Assembly (NCBI GenBank): GCA_900547305.1
Contig: URGH01000058.1
Location: 1 to 16,498, forward strand
Source: an uncultured Oscillospiraceae bacterium
Lineage (GTDB): Bacteria > Bacillota > Clostridia > Oscillospirales > Acutalibacteraceae
DNA: 16,498 nucleotides
Direction of reading: 5' to 3'
Below the pieces are notes generated by a model, which was given only the letters and a program-made list of their open reading frames with translations, had not been told where the DNA came from and did no database searches. Position numbers and translations under genes: made by a program. Shown in pieces: positions 8,132 to 15,768 of this stretch. Position 1 is the stretch's first letter. Every line of letters starts with the position of its first letter.

Positions 8132-8160
8132 TTCAAGGCTTGCCCGGTGCAAGCCTTGAA
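8132..8160 (+). other. Perfect 12-bp hairpin between pgk and tpiA
   Basis: TTCAAGGCTTGC (8132-8143) and GCAAGCCTTGAA (8149-8160) are exact inverted copies around a CCGGT loop. No T run follows (GTGTGTAATATT), so it is unlikely to be a full intrinsic terminator. It may protect the 3' end of the pgk message or mark an RNase site, giving different pgk and tpiA levels. Confidence 0.75.
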
Positions 8161-8188
8161 GTGTGTAATATTAAAGGAGATTTTTAAA

Positions 8189-8956
8189 ATGGATAAAGCA
8201 AAAAGAGCCGCGGTTATCGCAGGCAACTGGAAAATGAACAAAACCCCCACGGAGACTACCGCCCTTATAAACGAAATGAAACCGCTTGTAGCTGACGCAG
8301 ACTGCAAGGTAGTGCTTTGCGTGCCCTTTGTTGATATTGCCGCAGCTGTTGCCGCAGCAGATGGCTCAAACATTGAAATAGGCGCCGAAAACGTTCACTT
8401 TAAGGAAAGCGGAGCTTACACGGGTGAGGTTTCGGCTAAAATGCTGGTTGAAAGCGGCGTTAAATATGTGGTAGTAGGCCACAGCGAGAGAAGACAGTAT
8501 TTCGGCGAGACCGATCAGACCGTAAATCTTCGCACCTTAGCCGCCGTAAACGCAGGTCTTACCGCTATTGTTTGCGTGGGCGAAACACTTGAGCAGAGAG
8601 AGCTCGGCTACACCGAAACACTGCTTAAATTCCAGACCAAAATGGCGCTCACCAATATTTCAAAGGAGCAGCTTAAGAATATAATTATCGCTTACGAGCC
8701 TGTTTGGGCTATAGGCACGGGCGTTACCGCCACCGCTGAGCAGGCAGACGAGGGCAACGGCTATGTTCGCGCCGCTATTGCCGAGGTTTACGGCGAAGAA
8801 GCGGCAAACTCCGTTACCATTCAGTACGGCGGCTCTATGAACGCCAAAAACTGCGACGAGCTGGTTGCCAAGACCAACGTTGACGGCGGACTTATCGGCG
8901 GCGCTTCCTTAAAGGCTGAGGATTTCTCGGTAATCGTTAAGGCGGCAAGCAAATAA
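8189..8956 (+). CDS. tpiA: Triose-phosphate isomerase
   Basis: This 255-residue TIM-barrel enzyme interconverts dihydroxyacetone phosphate and glyceraldehyde 3-phosphate. Catalytic residues are visible: N13 and K15 in AGNWKMNKT, H98 in VVVGHSERR, and E170 in AYEPVWAIGTG. The phosphate-binding QYGGSMN and GLIGGASL segments are near the C-terminus. The ATG at 8189 is chosen because AAGGAG (8174-8179) lies 9 bases upstream. An in-frame GTG at 8147 would start inside the intergenic hairpin and add 14 residues not seen in the family. Second gene of the glycolytic operon, 19 bases before gpmI. Confidence 0.98.
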   Translation: MDKAKRAAVIAGNWKMNKTPTETTALINEMKPLVADADCKVVLCVPFVDIAAAVAAADGSNIEIGAENVHFKESGAYTGEVSAKMLVESGVKYVVVGHSERRQYFGETDQTVNLRTLAAVNAGLTAIVCVGETLEQRELGYTETLLKFQTKMALTNISKEQLKNIIIAYEPVWAIGTGVTATAEQADEGNGYVRAAIAEVYGEEAANSVTIQYGGSMNAKNCDELVAKTNVDGGLIGGASLKAEDFSVIVKAASK

Positions 8957-8975
8957 TTTTTTAGGAGCAAAGCAA

Positions 8976-10508
8976 ATGAAAAAACCCGTTGTTTTAACTA
9001 TAATGGACGGTTTCGGCATAAACCCCGAGGTAAAGGGCAACGCCATTAAAGCCGCCAAAACCCCGCGGCTTGATAAAATTTTCGCCGAGTGGCCCACCAC
9101 GCAGATAGGCGCTTCCGGTATGGACGTTGGTCTGCCCGACGGTCAAATGGGCAACAGCGAAGTAGGCCACACCAATATCGGCGCGGGCAGAATCGTTTAT
9201 CAGGAGCTGACACGCATTACAAAGTCGATTAAGGACGGCGACTTTTTTGAAAACAAAGCGTTTTCGGACGCAATTGAAAACTGCAAAAAGAACGACAGCG
9301 CACTGCACCTAATGGGGCTTTTATCCGACGGCGGCGTTCACAGCCATATTGAACATCTTTACGGACTTTTAGAGCTTGCGAAGAAAAATGTGCTTACCCG
9401 CGTTTACGTTCACGCTCTGCTTGACGGACGCGACGTACCGCCCGCAAGCGCAGCCGATTACATTGATAAATTAAACGCCAAGCTGAAAGAAATAGGCGTA
9501 GGCAAGCTTGCTACGGTTATGGGCAGATTTTACGGAATGGACCGCGATAACCGCTGGGAGCGCGTAGGCAAGGCTTATGCCGCGCTGGTTTACGGCGAGG
9601 GCGTTCAGGCTGACGACGCGGCTGCGGCTGTTCGTAAATCCTACACCGAAATTGACGAAGAGGGCAAGCACATTACCGATGAATTTGTGCTTCCAACCGT
9701 AATTTCGGGCACAGAGAGAATAAAGAGCGGCGACAGCGTTATATTCTTCAATTTCCGCCCCGACAGGGCAAGAGAAATTACCCGCACCTTTGTTGACGAC
9801 GATTTCACGGGCTTTGAGCGCAAGGGCGGCAGACAAAAGGTATTTTACGTTTGTATGACCCAGTATGACGCATCTATGCCGAACGTTGAGGTTGCCTTTA
9901 AGCCCGAGGAGCTTAACAACACCTTAGGCGAGTTTTTGGCAAACAACGGTATGACACAGCTGCGCATTGCCGAAACCGAAAAATACGCACATGTAACCTT
10001 CTTCTTTAACGGCGGCAGAGAGGTTAAATTTGAGGGCGAGGACAGAATATTAGTAGCCTCCCCCAAGGTTGCGACCTATGATTTACAGCCCGAAATGAGC
10101 GCAAACGAGGTTTGCGATAAGGTTTGCGCCGCTATTGAATCGGGTAAGTACGACGTTGTAATACTCAACTTTGCAAACTGCGATATGGTAGGTCACACCG
10201 GCGTGTTTGAGGCGGCTGAAAAGGCGGTTGAAACGGTTGATACCTGCGTTGGCAGAGTAGAGGACAGCACCCTTAAAATGGGCGGCGTAATGCTGCTTAC
10301 CGCCGACCACGGCAACGCCGACCGTATGCTGGCAGAGGACGGCACGCCCTTTACCGCGCACACAACAAACCCTGTTCCCTTTGCGGTAATAGGCAAGCAG
10401 TGCGAGCTCCGCACAGGCGGCAGACTTTGCGATATTTCACCGACTATTATTAAGCTTTTGGGTCTTACACAGCCCAAGGAAATGACGGGCGAATCTATTA
10501 TTAAATAA
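8976..10508 (+). CDS. gpmI: 2,3-bisphosphoglycerate-independent phosphoglycerate mutase
   Basis: This 510-residue manganese-dependent mutase of the alkaline phosphatase superfamily converts 3-phosphoglycerate to 2-phosphoglycerate without a bisphosphoglycerate cofactor. Seen: D11 in IMDGFG, the phosphorylated serine S61 in GQMGNSEVGH, DGRD (150-153), RPDRAREITR (261-270), ETEKYAHVTFFFNGG (333-347), DMVGHTG (403-409) and TADHGN (442-447) with metal ligands. Length is standard. The ribosome site TTTAGGAG lies about 9 bases before the ATG. It ends the operon and is followed by a strong terminator. The usual next gene, eno, is absent here. Confidence 0.98.
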   Translation: MKKPVVLTIMDGFGINPEVKGNAIKAAKTPRLDKIFAEWPTTQIGASGMDVGLPDGQMGNSEVGHTNIGAGRIVYQELTRITKSIKDGDFFENKAFSDAIENCKKNDSALHLMGLLSDGGVHSHIEHLYGLLELAKKNVLTRVYVHALLDGRDVPPASAADYIDKLNAKLKEIGVGKLATVMGRFYGMDRDNRWERVGKAYAALVYGEGVQADDAAAAVRKSYTEIDEEGKHITDEFVLPTVISGTERIKSGDSVIFFNFRPDRAREITRTFVDDDFTGFERKGGRQKVFYVCMTQYDASMPNVEVAFKPEELNNTLGEFLANNGMTQLRIAETEKYAHVTFFFNGGREVKFEGEDRILVASPKVATYDLQPEMSANEVCDKVCAAIESGKYDVVILNFANCDMVGHTGVFEAAEKAVETVDTCVGRVEDSTLKMGGVMLLTADHGNADRMLAEDGTPFTAHTTNPVPFAVIGKQCELRTGGRLCDISPTIIKLLGLTQPKEMTGESIIK

Positions 10509-10547
10509 TTTTCATTCTTTGCCTGAAAAATCCACAGAGATTGATAC

Positions 10548-10583
10548 AAAAACGCGCGGTACGCTAAAGTACCGCGCGTTTTT
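10548..10583 (+). terminator. Strong intrinsic terminator after gpmI
   Basis: A perfect 15-bp inverted repeat, AAAAACGCGCGGTAC (10548-10562) and its complement (10569-10583), surrounds a GCTAAA loop. The A/T ends make it work in both directions, separating gpmI from the convergent tRNA-Arg gene. Confidence 0.92.
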
Positions 10584-10653
10584 GCAGATAAGCTGTTTTC
10601 ATTAACGTTAACACCGATTATCTGTTTTGTGTTTCTCGCTGAAACCGTAAAAT
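10584..10653. other. Gap between convergent terminators with a weak inverted repeat
   Basis: No gene is seen. CAGATAA (10585-10591) and TTATCTG (10618-10624) form an inverted repeat with a 26-base interior holding the 10-bp palindrome TTAACGTTAA (10602-10611). TTTTGTGTTT follows the right arm, so it could be a weak second terminator on the + strand. Any protein-binding role is unsupported. Confidence 0.4.
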
Positions 10654-10691
10654 AAAAAAGCGACGAGCATCTGACGATACTTGTCGCTTTT
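10654..10691 (-). terminator. Terminator of tRNA-Arg
   Basis: AAAAGCGAC (10656-10664) pairs with GTCGCTTTT (10683-10691), extended by two further pairs past one mismatch. Read on the - strand it starts at the last base of the tRNA CCA end and finishes with a T run (TTTTTTATTTT). Confidence 0.82.
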
Positions 10692-10767
10692 GGCGCGCTG
10701 AAGAAGATTCGAACTCCCGACCTTCTGGTCCGTAGCCAGACGCTCTATCCAGCTGAGCTATCAGCGC
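10691..10767 (-). tRNA. tRNA-Arg (anticodon ACG), CCA encoded
   Basis: On the - strand the 77 bases fold as a cloverleaf. The acceptor is GCGCTGA/TCAGCGC, the D arm GCTC/GAGC, the anticodon stem TCTGG/CCAGA with loop CTACGGA (anticodon ACG, complement at 10731-10733). The T loop is TTCGAAT, followed by discriminator G and an encoded CCA (10691-10693). The T stem GGGAG/CTTCT contains two G-U pairs. The A34 is expected to become inosine to read CGU, CGC and CGA, which fits the frequent CGC codons around it. It has its own promoter and terminator. Confidence 0.96.
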
Positions 10768-10799
10768 ATATCAGGCAGCCGATTTTTGACTGCCATAGT

Positions 10800-10828
10800 A
10801 TAATACCACATCTTGCGGATAAAATCAA
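10800..10828 (-). promoter_or_regulatory. Promoter of tRNA-Arg
   Basis: On the - strand: TTGATT (10823-10828), 17 bases, TATTAT (10800-10805) with TGG before it (extended -10). It starts 18 bases after the stop codon of the kinase gene upstream, which has no terminator of its own in between. Confidence 0.68.
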
Positions 10829-10846
10829 GTATTATTTTAAATTTTT

Positions 10847-11959
10847 TTAATTTTTTATTCTGATATATTCGGAAACACAGCTTTTCATTTCATCCCAGTG
10901 GTCTTCCATTTCGCTTACGAGTTTTAGCTGGGTGCGGCAGCGGTCAAGATTATGCTCGGGGTAGGCGGTTTTAAAATACCTGTCACCGTCAATGAAATCT
11001 GCCAAAAAGCGCATTCCGCACTCAATAGTCATCATTTTAGCGCCCTCGGGCAGCAGCATTATTTCGCTGTCGGATAAAAGCCCGCCGCATCCGTCTAAAA
11101 AGCCCTTTGTGTATACGCGGAATTTCTCCATATCAAGCTTAACCTTAGAAAGGTCCTTTTCATCCTCTGCCGCGGTGCTTGCACCGAAACGTATTGCGTC
11201 GCCGAAATCGGTTACCGAAAAGCCGGGCATAATTGTATCAAGATCTATAACGCACAGCGCCTTGCGTGTGGTATTGTCAAGCAAAACGTTGTTGCACTTG
11301 GTATCATTATGACTGACTCGCAGCGGCAGCTTGCCCGCGCTGTGGTTTTCAAAAAGCACGGGGTAAAAGTCGGCGCGCGCTTTAATAAAATCAATTTCCG
11401 GCTTTACAAGGTGCGCTCTGCCCGAACGGTCTTCGCTGACCGATTGCAGAAAATCTTTGTACCTTTTAGGGGTATTGTGGAAATCGGGAATTATTTCGTG
11501 CAGGCTTTCGGCGGGGAAGTCGTTGAGCGCTTTTTGGAATTTGCCGAACGCCAAGGCGCACTGGTAAAAGTCCTCGTCGCTTTCGGGCAGATCAATGCTT
11601 ACCGAATTATCTATAAACTCATAAATCCGCCAAAAGGTTTTATTTTCATCTATATAATATGTATGCCCGTCTTCCGATTTCAAAAAGTTAATTATTTTTT
11701 CTCCGTCCACCGCACTTTCTTTAATATGCGCGGTCACGCGGTCAATGTTTTCCATAACCGCGCAAATGTTTTTGAAAACATTGGTGTTTATCGCCTGAAG
11801 TATGTATTTCCTGTTTTCGCAGCCATCAGCCATTTCAAGCAGAAACGTATTGTTTATATGACCGCTGCCGAAGTTTATAAAGCTTATGATTTTGCCGGGA
11901 AGATTAAACTTTTTCGCAATTTTATTTGCGATTTTCTGTTCCGAAACAGATATTGACAT
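10847..11959 (-). CDS. nahK: N-acetylhexosamine 1-kinase-like phosphotransferase
   Basis: This 370-residue protein belongs to the aminoglycoside phosphotransferase/choline kinase fold and matches, by memory, the Bifidobacterium NahK (LnpB) pattern closely. Seen: GSGHINNTFL (31-40), KYILQAINTNVF (51-62), HNDTKCNN (217-224) with catalytic D219, IDLDTIMPG (238-246), DFGD (251-254), RFGAST, ECGMRFLADFIDGD and PEHNLDRCRTQ. NahK phosphorylates GlcNAc or GalNAc at the anomeric carbon with ATP, feeding UDP-sugar synthesis in mucin and milk glycan use. The usual partner genes (lacto-N-biose phosphorylase, uridylyltransferase, epimerase) are not in the window, so the substrate could differ. GGTGGAG lies 8 bases before the ATG. 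It is divergent from the amino acid transporter operon and has its own strong promoter. A 215-residue antisense reading frame is a shadow. Confidence 0.88.
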   Translation of the reverse strand: MSISVSEQKIANKIAKKFNLPGKIISFINFGSGHINNTFLLEMADGCENRKYILQAINTNVFKNICAVMENIDRVTAHIKESAVDGEKIINFLKSEDGHTYYIDENKTFWRIYEFIDNSVSIDLPESDEDFYQCALAFGKFQKALNDFPAESLHEIIPDFHNTPKRYKDFLQSVSEDRSGRAHLVKPEIDFIKARADFYPVLFENHSAGKLPLRVSHNDTKCNNVLLDNTTRKALCVIDLDTIMPGFSVTDFGDAIRFGASTAAEDEKDLSKVKLDMEKFRVYTKGFLDGCGGLLSDSEIMLLPEGAKMMTIECGMRFLADFIDGDRYFKTAYPEHNLDRCRTQLKLVSEMEDHWDEMKSCVSEYIRIKN

Positions 11960-11993
11960 ATATTATCTCCACCTAAAGTTTGTTGTAAAGAAT

Positions 11994-12022
11994 AATATAC
12001 CATAAATAGCGCCGTTTGTCAA
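11994..12022 (-). promoter_or_regulatory. Strong promoter of the NahK-like gene
   Basis: On the - strand: consensus TTGACA (12017-12022), 17 bases, TATATT (11994-11999) preceded by TGG. It is the best promoter match in the window and lies about 35 bases before the start codon. Confidence 0.8.
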
Positions 12023-12035
12023 ATTCTGCGTTAAG

Positions 12036-12092
12036 TAAATGCTACGTTGTGAAATATATACCAAAATTATGTCGGAATATTTATAGCATTTA
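12036..12092. promoter_or_regulatory. Inverted repeat TAAATGCTA / TAGCATTTA between divergent promoters
   Basis: TAAATGCTA (12036-12044) and TAGCATTTA (12084-12092) are exact 9-bp inverted copies with 39 bases between them. They lie between the promoters of the NahK-like gene and the amino acid transporter operon. The half-sites could bind a repressor that loops the DNA, possibly the operon's own TrpR-like protein. This is inference; in AT-rich DNA a chance match is possible. Confidence 0.4.
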
Positions 12093-12131
12093 TTCTAAAC
12101 CTTAAAACTTTAAAAAAATATAAAAAAATAC

Positions 12132-12160
12132 TTTACAACTTTATCGTAATGAAGTATAAT
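12132..12160 (+). promoter_or_regulatory. Promoter of the amino acid ABC-ROK-SIS operon
   Basis: TTTACA (12132-12137), 17 bases, perfect TATAAT (12155-12160), 32 bases before the ATG at 12193. A-rich tracts just upstream (12109-12129) could be an UP element. The short leader leaves no room for a T-box or riboswitch. Confidence 0.78.
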
Positions 12161-12192
12161 AAGGACAACAACTTAAACAGAGGTGCAGAAAA

Positions 12193-12987
12193 ATGAAAAA
12201 ATTATTGGCAATGGTAATGTGTGTGTGTCTCGCGGTTATGTTTACCGCCTGCGGAAAAAGCAAGGATCAAACCGACAGCGAGTACGTAAAGGAAAAAGGC
12301 AAGCTGGTTATAGGTATAACCGATTACGCTCCTATGGATTATGAAAAGACCAAGGGCAGCGGCGAATGGATAGGCTTTGACGCCGATATGGCAAAGGCGT
12401 TTGCAAAGGAGCTTGGCGTTGAGGCGGAATTTGTTGTTATCGAGTGGGATAACAAAATAATGGAGCTTAAGGGCAAGAGCATTGACTGCGTATGGAACGG
12501 TATGACGATAACCGACGAGGTTAAGAACGGCATGGAGGTTTCAAACGCTTACTGCAAGAACACGCAGGTTGTAGTGGTTAAAAAGGACGTAGCCGATAAG
12601 TATAAGACGGTTGAAAGCGTTAAGGACCTTAAATTTGCAGCCGAGGCCGGCTCTGCCGGAGAAAAGGCGCTTAAAGGACTTGGCTACAGTGTAACGGCCG
12701 TAGGCGCACAGTCCGACGCGCTTATGGAGGTTAACGCGGGAACAAGCGACGCGGCGGTTATAGACCTGCTTATGGCGGGCGCTATGATAGGCGAGGGCAC
12801 AAGCTATGAAAACCTGGCTTACACCGTAGGCGTAGCTGATGAAGAAGATTTTGGCGTAGGCTTCCGCAAAGGCTCTGATTTAGCAGAAAAGCTTAACGAT
12901 TTCTTCAAGAAAGCATATTCGGACGGCTCTATGAAAGAAACCGCGACTACATACGGCGTTCAGGAAGCCATAATCGAGCAGAAGTAA
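12193..12987 (+). CDS. Polar amino acid ABC transporter substrate-binding lipoprotein
   Basis: This 264-residue protein is a family 3 solute-binding protein anchored outside the membrane. A signal peptide with a charged start (MKK), hydrophobic core and lipobox FTAC gives a lipidated C20. The binding domain shows KLVIGITDYAPMDY, GFDADMAKAF (61-70) and DCVWNGMT (98-105), patterns common to binding proteins for glutamine, cystine, arginine and other polar amino acids. The exact ligand cannot be read. The ribosome site AGAGGTG lies 7 bases before the ATG. It is the first gene of the operon, followed by a hairpin before the permease gene, which fits the excess of binding protein usual for such systems. 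Confidence 0.93.
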   Translation: MKKLLAMVMCVCLAVMFTACGKSKDQTDSEYVKEKGKLVIGITDYAPMDYEKTKGSGEWIGFDADMAKAFAKELGVEAEFVVIEWDNKIMELKGKSIDCVWNGMTITDEVKNGMEVSNAYCKNTQVVVVKKDVADKYKTVESVKDLKFAAEAGSAGEKALKGLGYSVTAVGAQSDALMEVNAGTSDAAVIDLLMAGAMIGEGTSYENLAYTVGVADEEDFGVGFRKGSDLAEKLNDFFKKAYSDGSMKETATTYGVQEAIIEQK

Positions 12988-13000
12988 AAATTTAATTTGA

Positions 13001-13026
13001 CAGGCAGAGGAGGTTTACTCTGCCTG
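13001..13026 (+). other. Hairpin between binding-protein and permease genes
   Basis: CAGGCAGAG (13001-13009) and CTCTGCCTG (13018-13026) pair over 9 bp with loop GAGGTTTA. No T run follows, so it is not a full terminator. It may stabilise the binding-protein message, as seen in other binding-protein operons. Confidence 0.65.
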
Positions 13027-13057
13027 CCTTGTACTGTAAAAAAGGAATTATATATTT

Positions 13058-13717
13058 ATGTTACAAACGGTAATACCCACGCTTTGCGGCGGCTTTTTAA
13101 AAACGCTTGAAATATTTGCTGTTACGCTCCTCGGCGCTTTGCCCTTGGGGCTTATAATTGCGTTCGGCTCAATGAGCCGCTTTATTCCGCTTAAAGCCCT
13201 TATAAGAACGATTGTTTGGATAGTGCGCGGCACGCCGCTTATGCTCCAACTTTTAATAATATACTACGGCCCCGGAATTTTGTTTGACAATAATATTTGG
13301 GGCGGCGGTGCAAACGGAAGATTGACAGCGGCACTCGCAGCGTTTATAATAAACTATGCCTGCTATTTTTCCGAAATTTACCGCGGCGGAATTGAGAGCA
13401 TATCGAAGGGGCAGATTGAGGCGGGTCAGGTTTTGGGTATGACCCGCAGTCAGATATTTTTCAAAATAGTGCTTTTGCAGGTTATAAAGCGCATTGTGCC
13501 GCCTATGAGCAATGAGATAATAACGCTTGTTAAGGATACCTCGCTTGCCCGCATAATCGCGGTTTATGAGCTTATTTGGGCGGGACAGACCTTTATAAAG
13601 GGCGCTGCGATTATTTGGCCGCTGTTTATGACGGGTATATTTTATCTTGCTTTCAGCGGAATACTTACCCTGCTTTTCGGCTACATAGAAAAGAAGCTTA
13701 GCTACTTTAGTGCCTGA
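13058..13717 (+). CDS. Polar amino acid ABC transporter permease
   Basis: This 219-residue membrane protein has about five hydrophobic helices. It carries conserved signatures of the His/Glu/Gln/Arg permease family: RGTPLMLQL (57-65), the ATPase-contacting EAA loop (106-128, with EIYRGGIES then EAGQVLGM) and VKDTSL (158-163). It should form a homodimer channel with the ATPase encoded next, since only one permease gene is present. The ATG has AAGGA (13041-13045) about 12 bases upstream, a rather long spacing that suggests weaker translation than the binding protein. Confidence 0.95.
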   Translation: MLQTVIPTLCGGFLKTLEIFAVTLLGALPLGLIIAFGSMSRFIPLKALIRTIVWIVRGTPLMLQLLIIYYGPGILFDNNIWGGGANGRLTAALAAFIINYACYFSEIYRGGIESISKGQIEAGQVLGMTRSQIFFKIVLLQVIKRIVPPMSNEIITLVKDTSLARIIAVYELIWAGQTFIKGAAIIWPLFMTGIFYLAFSGILTLLFGYIEKKLSYFSA

Positions 13718-13726
13718 GGTGTAACA

Positions 13727-14485
<759 letters not shown>

Positions 14486-14488
14486 TAT

Positions 14489-14782
14489 ATGAATATTAAA
14501 GGCACCGACAATAAGATGATAGACGATTTATACGACCTTATAGCGTCGCTCAAAAGCAGAGAGGACTGCCGCGAGCTTTTCAGCGATATGTGCACAAATA
14601 AGGAAATTGAGCAAATGGCGCAGCGCATTTACGCCGCGCGGCTTTTAATTGAGGGCAAAACCTATAATCAGGTTATAGAGGAAACCGATATATCATCGGC
14701 TACATTAAGCCGCGTTTCCCGCTGCGTCCAGTACGGCGAGGGCTACAGAAAATTCCTTGCCGACGGCGAAGAAAAGCAATAA
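14489..14782 (+). CDS. TrpR/YerC-YecD family DNA-binding protein
   Basis: This 97-residue protein matches the small all-helical TrpR-like family typified by Bacillus YerC. It resembles YerC in length and in the order LxSLKSREDCRELFSDMCT, IEQMAQRIYAARLL, then a helix-turn-helix at about 57-80 (KTYNQVIEETDISSATLSRV). It probably binds DNA as a dimer. Whether it senses an amino acid is unknown. It starts 3 bases after the ATPase gene, with only a weak ribosome site (GAAAGCG), so it likely depends on coupled translation. An internal ATG at 14516 is possible, but the first ATG fits YerC better. A natural guess is that it regulates this transporter operon. Confidence 0.88.
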   Translation: MNIKGTDNKMIDDLYDLIASLKSREDCRELFSDMCTNKEIEQMAQRIYAARLLIEGKTYNQVIEETDISSATLSRVSRCVQYGEGYRKFLADGEEKQ

Positions 14783-14795
14783 CTGACGAAAGACG

Positions 14796-15752
14796 GTGGA
14801 AGATTTGATACTCGGTTTTGATATAGGCGGAACAAAGTGCGCCGTTATGACGGCGGAGGTGCAGGGTGAAAGCATTAAGCTTTTAAAAAAGGAAAAATGC
14901 GCCACACGCTTTGATATTTCTCCCGAGGAAATGATAGAGAGCCTGATAAATTCGGCTGAAAATATTTTAGACGGCGAAAAACCCGAAAAAATAGGAATAT
15001 CCTGCGGCGGACCGCTTGATTCCCGCAAGGGTGTAATATTGGGACCGCCCAATCTCCCCGGGTGGAACGAGGTACATATTTCCGAGCAGCTGTCGCGGCA
15101 TTTCGGAGTGCCGGCGCTGCTGCAAAACGACGCTAATGCCTGCGCCGTTGCCGAGTGGAAATTCGGCGCGGGCAGGGGAGCGGTTAATATGGTCTTCCTG
15201 ACATTCGGCACGGGGCTGGGCGCGGGGCTTATTTTAAACGGCAGGCTTTACACCGGCACAAACGATAACGCGGGCGAGGCGGGGCACATCCGCCTTGAAC
15301 GTTTCGGACCCGTAGGCTACGGCAAGGCAGGCTCCTTTGAGGGCTTTTGCAGCGGCGGCGGTATAGCAAAGCTCGGCTACAGTATGGCGCTTGAGGCTCT
15401 GCAAAGCGGCAGACAGCCCGTCTATTTCAAAAAGGATATGAGTGAAAAGGATATAACCGCAAAGGCTATTGCCGAGGCTGCAAACGCTGGGGACGAAACT
15501 GCAATAAATGTTTATAAAGTCTGCGGCGAGCATTTGGGCGCGGGGCTTTCGGTGCTTATTGATATACTGAACCCGGAAAAAATAGTTATAGGCAGCGTGT
15601 TTGCGCGCTCCGAGCAGCTTTTAAGAAAATACGCCGAAGAGGTTATAGCAAAAGAGGCTTTGCCGCAGGCTGCGGGCTGCTGCAAAATAGTACCCGCAGA
15701 ATTGGGCGAGAAAATAGGCGACTACGCAGCGATAGCTACGGCGCTTTTATAA
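14796..15752 (+). CDS. ROK family sugar kinase lacking the zinc cysteines
   Basis: This 318-residue protein has the ROK fold: DIGGTK (9-14) for the ATP phosphate, GGPLD (71-75), LGPPNLPGW (82-90), catalytic D112 in QNDANA, TFGTGLGAG (136-144) and EAGHI with H164. ROK kinases usually carry CxCGxxGC after this His, binding zinc. Here the aligned cysteines are V173, Y175 and S180, while H164 and E182 remain, so zinc is probably not bound. It may phosphorylate glucose or an amino sugar such as N-acetylmannosamine; there is no N-terminal helix-turn-helix, so it is not a ROK repressor. The GTG start at 14796 has only a weak, closely placed GAAAG, 13 bases after the TrpR-like gene. The neighbouring SIS isomerase suggests a shared sugar-phosphate route. 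Confidence 0.92.
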   Translation: MEDLILGFDIGGTKCAVMTAEVQGESIKLLKKEKCATRFDISPEEMIESLINSAENILDGEKPEKIGISCGGPLDSRKGVILGPPNLPGWNEVHISEQLSRHFGVPALLQNDANACAVAEWKFGAGRGAVNMVFLTFGTGLGAGLILNGRLYTGTNDNAGEAGHIRLERFGPVGYGKAGSFEGFCSGGGIAKLGYSMALEALQSGRQPVYFKKDMSEKDITAKAIAEAANAGDETAINVYKVCGEHLGAGLSVLIDILNPEKIVIGSVFARSEQLLRKYAEEVIAKEALPQAAGCCKIVPAELGEKIGDYAAIATALL

Positions 15753-15768
15753 TAAGGAGTTTTGGAAT

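Noticed and set aside
8132..8160. pgk-tpiA hairpin as an intrinsic terminator
   Set aside because: No T run follows, and tpiA has no promoter of its own that I can see.
8147..8188. GTG start for tpiA inside the intergenic hairpin
   Set aside because: The added residues are not in the family and the AAGGAG site fits the ATG at 8189.
10640..10654. CcpA-like (cre) site TGAAACCGTAAAAT
   Set aside because: Several key positions fail the consensus and it lies between convergent terminators.
11309..11956. 215-residue + strand reading frame opposite the NahK-like gene
   Set aside because: It mirrors the kinase gene, has no family motif and no convincing ribosome site, and arises from codon bias.
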